From Enterovirga aerilata (lineage in GTDB: Bacteria > Pseudomonadota > Alphaproteobacteria > Rhizobiales > Beijerinckiaceae): a stretch of 64,000 nt of DNA. The translations under genes were made by a program, and so were the position numbers. The notes under the pieces were generated by a model. The model saw only the letters and a list, made by a program, of their open reading frames with translations. It had not been told where the DNA came from and ran no database searches. The DNA is taken from NCBI RefSeq assembly GCF_013044135.1, contig NZ_JABEPP010000001.1:1-64000 (forward strand), written 5' to 3'. The number at the start of each line of letters is the position of its first letter. Positions within the stretch are counted from its first letter, which is position 1. Of this stretch, positions 1 to 8,607 are shown in pieces.

Positions 1-225
1 GCCGGTCTCGGTCGTCACGGTCTTGCGGCCGTAGCCGTTGCGGCTGTTGCCGACTTCGTCCGACGCCAGATGGTGATCCATCTCGGCGTTCAGCGCCCTC
101 TCGGCCAGGGCCTTCTTCAGATCGTCCAGAAGGCCGTTCGCGTCGAACGCCGTCTTCGGATCGGCGCCGGCCAGAAGCTGATCCAGGAGCGCGTCAGGAA
201 TGCGGGGAGCTTTCCGTCGTGCCAG
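1..225 (-). pseudogene. IS256-family (Mutator) transposase, amino-terminal fragment
   Basis: Reading the minus strand from about 225 down to the window edge gives a continuous frame with ARRKAPRIPDALLDQLL, then a lysine/alanine helix (LKKALAERALNAEMDHHL) and then NSRNGYGRKTVTTETG. The last block is the hallmark NxRNGxxxKTV segment near the amino end of IS256-type transposases. In relatives the frame normally begins with ATG at MARRK; here that codon reads CTG (223-225), so the start is lost or a rare codon, right where the sequence joins the neighbouring IS5 fragment. The DDE catalytic residues would lie beyond the window and cannot be judged. I treat it as a fragment because of the missing start and the mosaic setting. 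Confidence 0.72.
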
Positions 226-285
226 CGGAACCCTCCAGGTCCACTATGGCCGCCCGCACACGAAAATCCTGACAGTCCCGGCCAA

Positions 286-720
286 CGCAAAAAGGGCTCG
301 AAGCTCCACATCGCCGTCGACACTCTCGGCCATCTCCTCGCCCTCCACGTCACGCCGGCCAGCGACAACGACCGCTCGCAGATCGGCCGGATGGCGGAGG
401 CGATCCAGGCCGCCACCGACGAGAGCGTCGACGTCGCCTTCGTGGACCAGGGCTATACCGGGGACAGAGCCGCCGCCGCGGCTGTCGAGCACGGCATCAG
501 GCTCCAGGTGGTGAAGCTGCCCGAGGCCAAGCGCGGCTTCGTTCTCCTGCCGCGCCGGTGGGTCGTCGAGCGCTTCTTCGCATGGGCCACCCGGTTCCGA
601 TGCCTCGTCAAAGACTACGAACGAGGCGCCCACACCCTCGCAGGCCTCCACCGCGTCGCTTTCGCCTGCATCATGCTCAAAAACCCCGCCCGACTTCCCG
701 CAGTCCATAACACCCTCTAG
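286..720 (+). pseudogene. IS5-family transposase, carboxy-terminal catalytic fragment
   Basis: From about 286 the plus strand encodes KKGSKLHIAVDTLGHLLALH, then VAFVDQGYTG and LPRRWVVERFFAWATR, ending at TAG (718-720). These are the D, D and E blocks of the DDE domain of IS5-type (ISL2/IS1031-like) transposases, and all three acidic residues are present. The frame stays open upstream to 70, but those residues do not resemble a transposase and are antisense to the IS256 fragment, so the amino half of the protein is gone. Its stop overlaps the stop of glgP on the other strand. Without a left end and an amino half it is not expected to transpose. Confidence 0.78.
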
Positions 721-3200
721 CCCACCGGCACCCGCCAGATCTCCTCCGCGTATTCGCGGATGGTCCGGTCGGACGAGAACCAGCCGACGCGGGCCACGTT
801 GAGGAGGCTCTTGCGCCACCACTCCTCGGGCCGGTGCCAGAGCTCGTCCAGCCCGCGCTGCGCCTCCCAGTAGGCGTCGAAATCGTCCGTCACGAGGAAC
901 GGGTCGTGGTCGCGCAGGCCGCCGACCAGGCCCGCGAAGCGGCCGGGATCGTCGGGCGAGAATGCGCCGGAGCCGATGGCGTCGAGCACGGATGCGAGCC
1001 GCGGCGAGGCTGCGATGGCGCGGCTTGCATGGTCCGGCTCGGCCTTCCGGGCCAGCGCCTCGGGCGCGGTGAGGCCGAAGATCGTGATGTTCTCGGGCCC
1101 CACCTGCTCGCGAATCTCGACATTCGCGCCGTCGAGCGTCCCGATCGTGATCGCGCCGTTGAGCGCGAGCTTCATGTTGCCGGTGCCGGAGGCCTCGAGC
1201 CCCGCCGTCGAGATCTGCTCCGACAGGTCCGCGGCCGGGATGATGATCTCGGCGAGGCTCACGTTGTAGTTCGGCAGGAACGCCACCGCGAGCCGCCCCC
1301 GAACGTCCGGATCATTGTTGATCACCTGCGCCAGGTCGTAGGCGAGCTTGATGATCAGCTTCGCCACCACGTAGCTTGAGGCCGCCTTGCCCGCGAAGAT
1401 CTTCACCCGCGGCGTCCAGTCCCGGTTCGGCTCCGCCTTGATGGCGGCGTAGAGCGCGGCCGTCTCCAGGAGGTTCAGGTGCTGGCGCTTGTATTCGTGG
1501 ATGCGCTTGATCTGGACGTCGAAGAGCGCCGCGGGGTCGACCTTGACCCCGGTGCGCGCCGCGATCTCTTGGGCGAGCCGCTCCTTGTTGCGGCGGCGCA
1601 CGGCGACGAAGCGGTCGCGGAAGGCCGGATCGCCGACGACGCGCTCCAGGCCGGACAGCGCCTCGGCGTCGTCGAGGACCTGCGGGCCGACCGCCTCGAC
1701 CAGGAGGCGAGTCAGGTCCGGGTTGGCTTCCAGCAGCCAGCGCCGGAACGTGATCCCGTTGGTCTTGTTCGTGATCCGGTCCGGATAGAGCGCGTGCAGG
1801 TCGCTGAAGACGGTCTTGCGCATCAGCTCGGTGTGCAGGGCCGAGACCCCGTTCACGCGGCGCGAGCCGATGAAGGCGAGGGGCCCCATGCGGACGCGCC
1901 GGCCATGCGATTCGTCGATGAGCGAGACCTGCCGGACGAGGTCGGCCGAGATCTCGCCGTTCTTCGCCAGGCTCTCCAGGTGCAGGAAGTTGATGAGGTA
2001 GATGATCTGGATGTGGCGCGGGAGGACGCGCTCCATCAGCTCGACCGGCCAGGTCTCGAGCGCCTCCGGCATCAGCGTGTGGTTGGTGTAGTTCAGCGTG
2101 GCGGTCGTGATCCGCCAGGCCTCGTCCCAGCGCACGTTGTGCTCGTCGACCAGGAGCCGCATCAGCTCCGCCACCGCGATCGCCGGATGCGTGTCGTTGA
2201 GCTGGATCGCGCCGTGGTCCGGCAGGTTCGAGAAGTCGGGATGGCGCTCGCGATGGCGGCGCAGCAGGTCCTGCAGCGAGGCGGAGGTGAAGAAGAATTC
2301 CTGCCGCAGCCGCAGCTCCTGGCCGGCCGGCGTCGCGTCGCTCGGATAGAGCACGCGCGAGATCGCCTCCACGCGCATGCGGTCCGCGACCGCCCCGACA
2401 TGGTCGCCGCGGTTGAACGCCTCGAGCACCAGCGGGTCCGCGGCGCGGGCGGACCAGAGCCGCAGCGTGTTCACCCGCCGCCCGCGCCAGCCTACCATGG
2501 GGGTGTCGAAGGCCACCGCGACGACCGTCTCGGCCGAGTGCCAGATGTGCTGGATCGTGCCGTCCGGCCGGCCCACCATCTCGACCGAGCCGCCGAAGCG
2601 GACGAGGTACTTGATGTCCGGCCGCTCGAACTCCCACGGATTGCCGAAGGAGAGCCAGTCCTCCGGGATCTCGTGCTGCCAGCCATCCACGATGGCCTGC
2701 CGGAACAGGCCGTAATCGTACCGTATGCCGTAGCCGAAGGCCGGGATGTCGAGGGTCGCGAGCGATTCCATGAAGCAGGCTGCGAGCCGGCCGAGGCCGC
2801 CATTGCCGAGCGCCGCGTCGGGCTCGACCGCGCGGATGCGGTCGAGGTCGACCCCCAGGCCGGCCAGCGCCTGCCGCACCTCGCCCACGATGTTCAGGTT
2901 CGAGACCGTGTCGAAGAACAGCCGCCCGATCAGGAACTCGAGCGAGAAATAGTAGACGTGCTTCTTCTCGGGGCCGGTCCGCGCGATCGAATCGAGCCAG
3001 CGCTCGACCACCCGGTCGCGCACGGCGAGCGCGGTCGCGACGTACCAGTCGTGATCGCGCGCCGCCGAGACGTCGCGGCCGACCGCGAAGCGCAGCTTGG
3101 CGAGGATTGCCTCGCGCATGTCCGGATCGGGACGAGGCTGCGCCGCGCCGGCCGCGGCCTCGGGAGGAGCCTCATGGGCAAGGGTGGCGTCTTTCAGCAT
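717..3200 (-). CDS. glgP: Glycogen/starch/alpha-glucan phosphorylase
   Basis: An 827-residue GT35 phosphorylase that releases glucose-1-phosphate from the non-reducing ends of glycogen in the cytoplasm. The pyridoxal-phosphate site EASGTGNMK is intact, with the Schiff-base lysine at about residue 677 and the following NGAITIGTLDGANVEI block. Other family signatures include YYFSLEFLIGR near the amino end and QLNDTHPA in the middle. I chose the ATG at 3200; a GTG 13 codons upstream (3239) is in frame but lacks a visible ribosome site. The protein ends in EEIWRVPVG with a TAG at 717-719 that sits inside a CTAG shared with the neighbouring IS5 end, so the insertion may have trimmed a few carboxy residues. 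No other glycogen genes are in the window. Confidence 0.95.
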   Translation of the reverse strand: MLKDATLAHEAPPEAAAGAAQPRPDPDMREAILAKLRFAVGRDVSAARDHDWYVATALAVRDRVVERWLDSIARTGPEKKHVYYFSLEFLIGRLFFDTVSNLNIVGEVRQALAGLGVDLDRIRAVEPDAALGNGGLGRLAACFMESLATLDIPAFGYGIRYDYGLFRQAIVDGWQHEIPEDWLSFGNPWEFERPDIKYLVRFGGSVEMVGRPDGTIQHIWHSAETVVAVAFDTPMVGWRGRRVNTLRLWSARAADPLVLEAFNRGDHVGAVADRMRVEAISRVLYPSDATPAGQELRLRQEFFFTSASLQDLLRRHRERHPDFSNLPDHGAIQLNDTHPAIAVAELMRLLVDEHNVRWDEAWRITTATLNYTNHTLMPEALETWPVELMERVLPRHIQIIYLINFLHLESLAKNGEISADLVRQVSLIDESHGRRVRMGPLAFIGSRRVNGVSALHTELMRKTVFSDLHALYPDRITNKTNGITFRRWLLEANPDLTRLLVEAVGPQVLDDAEALSGLERVVGDPAFRDRFVAVRRRNKERLAQEIAARTGVKVDPAALFDVQIKRIHEYKRQHLNLLETAALYAAIKAEPNRDWTPRVKIFAGKAASSYVVAKLIIKLAYDLAQVINNDPDVRGRLAVAFLPNYNVSLAEIIIPAADLSEQISTAGLEASGTGNMKLALNGAITIGTLDGANVEIREQVGPENITIFGLTAPEALARKAEPDHASRAIAASPRLASVLDAIGSGAFSPDDPGRFAGLVGGLRDHDPFLVTDDFDAYWEAQRGLDELWHRPEEWWRKSLLNVARVGWFSSDRTIREYAEEIWRVPVG

Positions 3201-3406
3201 CGAATCCAGAACCTTCGGCCGAGCTGGCCCGACGGGCACCCGCGGGCTGAGATGCCGGCCTGCATCCGTCCTGCCCCGGACGCAAGTCCGACGGCCGTTT
3301 CCATCCCCGGAACTTAACCTCGCCTGAATCGGCGGGCCGGGTCGTGCCGTCGCGCACGCGCCGCGAGGGTTGAGCCCGGCGCGCCGCCGGGATAGGCCGG
3401 GGCGAG

Positions 3407-4450
3407 ATGTCCCACCGCCCGCCCGATCTCGACCTGGCCCATCCCTTCCAGAATGCGCCGGCGCCGGGCGAGGCCGTCGAGGTCGCGCCGGGCATCCGCT
3501 GGGCGCGGCTGCCCCTCCCGTTCCGGCTCGATCACGTCAATGTCTACCTGATCGAGGACCGGGGCGGGGTCGCGGTGCTGGATACCGGCATCGACGACCG
3601 GGCCTGCCGCGGCGCCTGGGCAAAGCTGCTGGCCGGGCCGCTGGCCGGCCAGCGCATCACCCGCCTGATCGTCACGCATTGCCACCCGGACCATGTCGGG
3701 CTCGCGAAATGGCTCGCCGACCGGACCGGCCTGACGCTCGAGATGAGCGAGACGGAATACCTCACCGCGCTGGTCATCCATCTCGATCCGGCGGCGCTCG
3801 AGGCGGAGCCCTACCGCGAATTCTACGAGAAGAACGGGCTCGACCCGGAGACGACGGAGGCCGTGATGACCCGCGGCCACGGCTACCTGAAGATGGTCTC
3901 CGGCCTGCCCGCGACCTTCCGCCGGATCATCGCCGGCGAGCGTCTGCGCATCGGCGGGCGGGACTTCCACGTCCTCACGGGCGGCGGCCACGCTCCCGAG
4001 CAGATCATGCTGCACCTGGCGGAGGACAACGTCTTCCTCTCGGCCGACCAGGTCCTCCCCCGCATCTCGCCCAACGTCGCGGTCTTCGCCCGTGATCCGG
4101 AGGGCGACCCGCTCGGCATCTTCCTCCGGTCGCTGCGCTCCCTGCGAAAGCGCATTCCGGAGGACGCGCTGGTCCTTCCCGGGCACGATCTCCCCTTCAG
4201 GGGGCTGCACAAGCGCATCGACGCCATGTTGCAGCACCACGAGGAGCGCTGCGCCGCGCTCGTCGAGGCCTGCCGGGAGGAGCCGCATTCGGCGGCCGAG
4301 CTGATCCCGCGGATCTTCCACCGCAAGCTCGATGCGCACCAGACCGGCTTCGCCTTCGGCGAGACGCTCGCGCACGTGAACTACCTGGCGCGGCGCGGGC
4401 GGGTGCGGCTCGCCGAAAGCCGCGACGGGATCCGCCGCTTTTCGGCCTGA
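3407..4450 (+). CDS. MBL-fold metallo-hydrolase
   Basis: A 347-residue soluble metallo-beta-lactamase-fold enzyme. The zinc-binding block VTHCHPDHVG (HxHxDH) is near residue 88, DTGIDD precedes it, and further metal ligands are expected at GGGHAPEQ and in LPGHDLPF. The carboxy third carries the helical extension (HAELIPRIFHR-like region) typical of the longer hydrolases that act on thioesters or glyoxalase-type substrates. The substrate cannot be read from sequence. It begins 167 bp after glgP on the opposite strand and is followed 66 bp later by the aminopeptidase gene in the same direction, so the two may share a transcript. Confidence 0.88.
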   Translation: MSHRPPDLDLAHPFQNAPAPGEAVEVAPGIRWARLPLPFRLDHVNVYLIEDRGGVAVLDTGIDDRACRGAWAKLLAGPLAGQRITRLIVTHCHPDHVGLAKWLADRTGLTLEMSETEYLTALVIHLDPAALEAEPYREFYEKNGLDPETTEAVMTRGHGYLKMVSGLPATFRRIIAGERLRIGGRDFHVLTGGGHAPEQIMLHLAEDNVFLSADQVLPRISPNVAVFARDPEGDPLGIFLRSLRSLRKRIPEDALVLPGHDLPFRGLHKRIDAMLQHHEERCAALVEACREEPHSAAELIPRIFHRKLDAHQTGFAFGETLAHVNYLARRGRVRLAESRDGIRRFSA

Positions 4451-4516
4451 GACACCGGGCGGGGTTGCGGGGCAGCGCCGCCGGGCCGATACATCGCCGC
4501 TCAGGAGGCGACAGCG

Positions 4517-5779
4517 ATGACCTTCCACGACACGAGGCCGTTTTCCGAGCTGGGCCACGACGTGCGGCTGGAGCGGCTGGCCGAGGTGGCCGTGAAGGTC
4601 GGGCTCGGGCTGCAGAGGGGCCAGGAGCTCGTCATGACGGCGCCGCTCGACGCCCTGCCGCTCGCCCGGGCGATCACGGAACAGGCCTATCGGGCCGGAG
4701 CCTCGCTCGTGACCACGCTCTACACCGACGAGCTCGCCTCCCTCATCCGCTTCACCCATGCGCCGGACGAGGCCTTCGACCACGCCCCTGCCTGGCTCTA
4801 CGAGGGCATGGCGGCAGCCTTCCGGTCCGGGGCGGCCCGGCTCGCTATCGCGGGCGACGACCCCTCGCTCCTGGCCGGGCAGGATCCGGAGAAGGTGGCC
4901 CGCGCCAACCGGGCCCGCTCCAAGGCCTACATGCCAGCACTGGAGCTGATCGCCGGCTTCGCCATCAACTGGACGATCGTCCCGGCCTCGACCCCGGCCT
5001 GGGCGCGGGCGGTCTTCAACGGCGAGCCGGACGAGGTCGCGGTGCCGAAGCTCTGGGAAGCGATCTTCGCCGCCTCCCGGGTCGACCGGGAGGATCCGGT
5101 GGAAGCCTGGCGCCGCCACAATGCCGAACTGCGCGCCCGCACGGAGCATCTCAACGGGAAGAACTATCGCGCCCTGCGTTTCCGCGGCCCCGGGACGGAT
5201 CTCGAGGTCGGTCTCGCGGACGACCACGAATGGCATGGCGGCGCGACGACCGCCGGCAACGGAATCGTCTGCAACGCCAACATCCCGACCGAGGAGGTGT
5301 TCACGACCCCGCACAAGCTCCGCGTCTCGGGGACCGTCACCTCGACGAAGCCCCTCTCCTATCAGGGGACCGTGATCGAGGAGATCCGGGTCCGCTTCGA
5401 GGAGGGGCGGATCGTCGACGCGGCGTCCCGCACCGGCCAGGAGGTCCTCGCCAAGGTGCTGGACACCGACGAGGGCGCCCGACGCCTCGGCGAGGTGGCG
5501 CTGGTGCCGAATTCATCGCCCATCTCGCAGTCGGGCCTGCTCTTCTACAGCACGCTGTTCGACGAGAACGCCGCGAGCCACATCGCCCTCGGCCAAGCCT
5601 ATTCCAAATGCATCCGGGGCGGGCTGTCGATGAGCGAGGAGGCGCTGGTCGAGCGCGGCTGCAACCGCTCGCTCATCCATATCGACTGGATGATCGGCTC
5701 GGCCGAGATCGACGTGGACGGCATCGCGGCCGACGGCACGGCCGAGCCGGTCATGCGGCGCGGCGAGTGGGCGGACTGA
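4517..5779 (+). CDS. M29-family metallo-aminopeptidase (AmpS/PepS type)
   Basis: A 420-residue cytosolic aminopeptidase of family M29, which removes amino-terminal residues from peptides using two metal ions. The conserved NIPTEEVFTTPHK block (with the metal-binding glutamates) lies near residue 257, followed by HIALGQAY and the late SLIHIDWMIGS motif with a histidine and aspartate ligand. Length matches the family (about 410-420). A GGAGGCGACAG stretch before the ATG provides the ribosome site. It lies between the metallo-hydrolase and tetR on the same strand. Confidence 0.92.
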   Translation: MTFHDTRPFSELGHDVRLERLAEVAVKVGLGLQRGQELVMTAPLDALPLARAITEQAYRAGASLVTTLYTDELASLIRFTHAPDEAFDHAPAWLYEGMAAAFRSGAARLAIAGDDPSLLAGQDPEKVARANRARSKAYMPALELIAGFAINWTIVPASTPAWARAVFNGEPDEVAVPKLWEAIFAASRVDREDPVEAWRRHNAELRARTEHLNGKNYRALRFRGPGTDLEVGLADDHEWHGGATTAGNGIVCNANIPTEEVFTTPHKLRVSGTVTSTKPLSYQGTVIEEIRVRFEEGRIVDAASRTGQEVLAKVLDTDEGARRLGEVALVPNSSPISQSGLLFYSTLFDENAASHIALGQAYSKCIRGGLSMSEEALVERGCNRSLIHIDWMIGSAEIDVDGIAADGTAEPVMRRGEWAD

Positions 5780-5818
5780 CCGGCGAAACCCTTACCTCCG
5801 CCGCGCGTCTTGATCTAA

Positions 5819-5834
5819 GACCGACGCGTCGGTC
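5819..5834. promoter_or_regulatory. Perfect 16-bp palindrome, candidate TetR operator
   Basis: GACCGACGCGTCGGTC is identical to its reverse complement and ends 12 bp before the tetR start codon. Size, symmetry and position fit an operator bound by the TetR-family protein encoded next to it, giving autoregulation. This is inference from layout; no other copy was noticed near the neighbouring genes. Confidence 0.6.
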
Positions 5835-5846
5835 CGGGCGGGGTCT

Positions 5847-6473
5847 ATGCGGCATTGGGGCGGCCCGTCGGACAGGCGGGGCTATCATCACGGCAACCTG
5901 AAGGAGGCGCTGGTCGAGGCGGCCCGCCGCTTCATCGCCGAGCGCGGGCTTCTCGGCTTCACCCTCGTCGAGGCCGCCAAGCTCGTCGGCGTCACGCCGG
6001 CGGCGCTCTACCGCCATTTCCGCGGCCGCGAGGATCTGGTCGCCGAGGTCGCCTTCCGGGGCTTCACGCAGCTGGCCGAGCGGCTCGCCCGCGCCCTCGC
6101 CGGGTCCGGCACGCCGCTCGAGCGCTTCACCCGGATGGGCGAGGCCTATCTCGACTTCGCCGAGAAGGAGCCGGGCTATTACGCTGCGATGTTCTCCGCC
6201 CGCCCGGCCGACGAGAACCCGCCGGACGGCGCCGCTCCGCCCGACAGCGCCTTCGGGCTCCTCGTGGACGCGCTGAAGAAGACCTTTCCGGACGGGTTCG
6301 GAAGCGTCGATCCCCGCTTCGTCGCGCTGGAGGTCTGGGCCCTGTCGCACGGCATCGCGATGCTGGATGCCGCCGGCCAGCTTCCGCGCGGGCCCGGCCT
6401 GCCGACCAAGCACGACCTCCTGCGGGCGGGGGTCCTGGCGCTCGTCCACGGCGCGACGGCGCCGAAGCGGTAG
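5847..6473 (+). CDS. TetR/AcrR-family transcriptional regulator
   Basis: A 208-residue one-component regulator. The amino-terminal helix-turn-helix is clear: YHHGNLKEALVEAARRFI, then FTLVEAAKLVGVTPAALYRHF and the RxREDLVAEVA helix. The remaining 140 residues are the ligand/dimer domain, similar in layout to the TetR subgroup with a carboxy WHG-type domain; the ligand is unknown. A 16-bp perfect palindrome sits immediately upstream and probably mediates autorepression. The gene is 67 bp after the M29 peptidase and faces the minus-strand ammonium module, so its only obvious targets are itself and possibly unlinked genes. Confidence 0.88.
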   Translation: MRHWGGPSDRRGYHHGNLKEALVEAARRFIAERGLLGFTLVEAAKLVGVTPAALYRHFRGREDLVAEVAFRGFTQLAERLARALAGSGTPLERFTRMGEAYLDFAEKEPGYYAAMFSARPADENPPDGAAPPDSAFGLLVDALKKTFPDGFGSVDPRFVALEVWALSHGIAMLDAAGQLPRGPGLPTKHDLLRAGVLALVHGATAPKR

Positions 6474-6517
6474 AACGGTTCCGGCGCCGGAGAGCGGAAG
6501 CGCCGGAGCGGGCCGGA

Positions 6518-6546
6518 ACAAAAAAGCCCCGGCCGTGGCCGGGGCT
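6518..6546 (-). terminator. Intrinsic terminator of glnK-amtB
   Basis: A GC-only hairpin (AGCCCCGGCC / GGCCGGGGCT, 6525-6546) is followed on the minus strand by six T residues and TTGTT. It lies 30 bp past the amtB stop and has no T tract on the plus strand, so it serves the minus-strand operon. Confidence 0.85.
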
Positions 6547-6575
6547 CGTCTCGGGTCCGGCCGTGGCCGGATCGA

Positions 6576-8069
6576 TCAGTAATTGTAGGCGCGCTCGCCG
6601 TGGTCGGTGAGGTCCAGGCCCTCGCGCTCCTCCTCCGTGGTGACCCGCAGGCCGACGATCACGTCGACGATCTTGAACAGGATCGCCGAGCCGATGCCGG
6701 ACCAGAGCAGGGTGAAGATCACGGCCTTGATCTGCGCCCAGACCTGGGTGCCCATCGCATAGGCGCCGGGCGAGAGGCTGCCCGGATTGGCCGTGTAGTC
6801 GGCGATGCCGGCGCCCCCGAGGGCGGGCGAGACCAGGATGCCGGTGCCGATCGCCCCGATGATGCCGCCGATGCAGTGGATGCCGAACACGTCGAGCGAG
6901 TCGTCGTAGCCGAGGGCGTTCTTCACCGTCGAGCAGAAGACGTAGCACACCGCTCCGGCGACGAGGCCGAGGACGAGCGAGCCCATCGGGCCCGCGAAGC
7001 CGGCCGCGGGCGTCACCGCGACGAGGCCCGCGATGGCGCCCGAGACCAGGCCCAGGAGCGAGGGCTTCCCCTTGCCGCCCCACTCGACGAACAGCCAGGA
7101 GAGCGCCGCCGCGCAGGTCGCCGCGAAGGTGTTGATCATCGCGAGCGCCGTCGTGCCGTTCGCCTCCAGGTTCGAGCCGGCATTGAAGCCGAACCAGCCG
7201 ACCCACAGGAGCGAGGCGCCGATCATGGTCATGGTCAGCGAGTGGGGGGCGAGCAGGTCGCGGCCGTAGCCGATGCGCTTGCCGATCAGGATCGCGCCCA
7301 CGAGCCCCGCGATGCCGGCATTGATGTGGACCACCGTGCCGCCTGCGAAGTCGAGCGCGCCCCAGGAGAAGAGCATGCCCGCATCGGCCGTGACCTCGTC
7401 GAGCTTCGCCTGGGCGGCGGTCTTGGCGGCGCCGTCGGCGGCAGCAGCGACAGCCCTGGCGGCGTCGGCCAGCGCGTCCGGGCCGGCCCAGTACCAGACC
7501 ATGTGCGCCATCGGGAAGTAGATGACGGTGAGCCAGAGCACCACGAACAGGATCAGGGCGGAGAACTTCATCCGCTCCGCGAAGGCGCCGACGATGAGGG
7601 CCGGCGTGATCATCGCGAAGGTCATCTGGAAGCAGATGTAGACGTATTCGGGGATGACGACGCCGTTGGAGAAGGTCGCGGCCGTGCTCTCGGCCGTGAC
7701 GCCCATCAGGAAGGCCTTCGACAGGCCGCCGACATAGGCGTTCAGCCCGCCGCCCGACGTGAAGGCGAGGGAGTAGCCGTAGACGAGCCAGATCACGCCC
7801 GCGAGGCAGACGATGGTGAAGACCTGGGTCAAGACGGAGAGCATGTTCTTGGTGCGGACGAGGCCGCCATAGAACAGGGCGAGGCCCGGGACCGACATCA
7901 TCAGCACGAGCAGGGCCGAGACGAGCATCCAGGCAACGTCGCCCTTGTTCGACACCGGGGTCGCGGCCGCGGCCTCCGGGGCGGGCGTCTGGGCGAGCGA
8001 GGGTTCGGCGAGGAGGCAGAGCGCGGCGCCTGCCCCCAGGAGGGCAGCGAGCCTGAGGCGGGACGTCAT
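6576..8069 (-). CDS. amtB: Ammonium transporter
   Basis: A 497-residue inner-membrane Amt/Rh channel that conducts ammonium/ammonia. A cleavable signal peptide (MTSRLRLAALL to SLAQ) is followed by about eleven membrane segments. Family blocks include ALFYGGLVRTKN, AHMVWYW, FAGGTVVHINAG (a pore histidine) and the later GIHCIGGIIGAIGTG (the second pore histidine). The chosen ATG at 8069 has GGAGAGA upstream; a longer frame to 8153 has no ribosome site and overlaps the region before it. It follows glnK by 37 bp and ends at an intrinsic terminator. GlnK binding normally closes AmtB when nitrogen is plentiful. Confidence 0.95.
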   Translation of the reverse strand: MTSRLRLAALLGAGAALCLLAEPSLAQTPAPEAAAATPVSNKGDVAWMLVSALLVLMMSVPGLALFYGGLVRTKNMLSVLTQVFTIVCLAGVIWLVYGYSLAFTSGGGLNAYVGGLSKAFLMGVTAESTAATFSNGVVIPEYVYICFQMTFAMITPALIVGAFAERMKFSALILFVVLWLTVIYFPMAHMVWYWAGPDALADAARAVAAAADGAAKTAAQAKLDEVTADAGMLFSWGALDFAGGTVVHINAGIAGLVGAILIGKRIGYGRDLLAPHSLTMTMIGASLLWVGWFGFNAGSNLEANGTTALAMINTFAATCAAALSWLFVEWGGKGKPSLLGLVSGAIAGLVAVTPAAGFAGPMGSLVLGLVAGAVCYVFCSTVKNALGYDDSLDVFGIHCIGGIIGAIGTGILVSPALGGAGIADYTANPGSLSPGAYAMGTQVWAQIKAVIFTLLWSGIGSAILFKIVDVIVGLRVTTEEEREGLDLTDHGERAYNY

Positions 8070-8106
8070 CAAGGTCTCTCCGGAAAGGTCGGGACGGGAG
8101 GTCGGG

Positions 8107-8526
<420 letters not shown>

Positions 8527-8529
8527 TCA

Positions 8530-8545
8530 AACAAGGGCCGTGCCA
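8530..8545 (-). promoter_or_regulatory. Sigma-54 (RpoN) promoter candidate for glnK-amtB
   Basis: The minus strand reads TGGCACGGCCCTTGTT, matching the -24/-12 consensus TGGCACG-N4-TTGCW except T for C in the -12 element. The preceding bases (AAC) also fit. Transcription would start near 8518, leaving a leader of about 70 nt before glnK. No convincing NtrC dyad was found upstream. Confidence 0.68.
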
Positions 8546-8607
8546 GTTCTGCCCGACCTGTGGCGGGCCGGTGGCGGGCGGCGCCGGATACGGCAGATGC
8601 CTATAAT

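Larger units (their letters stand above)
1..720. mobile_element. Insertion-sequence graveyard: IS256-type and IS5-type fragments joined head to head
   Basis: Two unrelated transposase fragments lie on opposite strands and together fill the stretch before glgP. The left piece (minus strand, to about 225) is the amino end of an IS256/Mutator-type transposase and continues beyond the window. The right piece (plus strand, from about 286) is the carboxy end of an IS5-type transposase. About 60 bases between them (226-285) match neither clearly. The right edge carries CTAG at 717-720, which fits the YTAR target used by IS5-type elements, preceded by an end sequence reading GAGGGTGTTATG on the minus strand. 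No matching left end is visible, so neither element looks autonomous. Confidence 0.7.

Noticed and set aside
1479-3317. 612-codon open frame antisense to glgP
   Set aside because: High GC makes antisense frames long; the translation is a low-complexity Arg/Asp/Val mix with no family features, while glgP opposite is fully conserved.
3314-5314. 666-codon open frame antisense to the metallo-hydrolase and M29 peptidase
   Set aside because: Both plus-strand proteins have complete motifs; the antisense product has none.
8546-8607. NtrC-binding dyad upstream of the sigma-54 promoter
   Set aside because: No TGCAC-N-GTGCA-like symmetry good enough to report.
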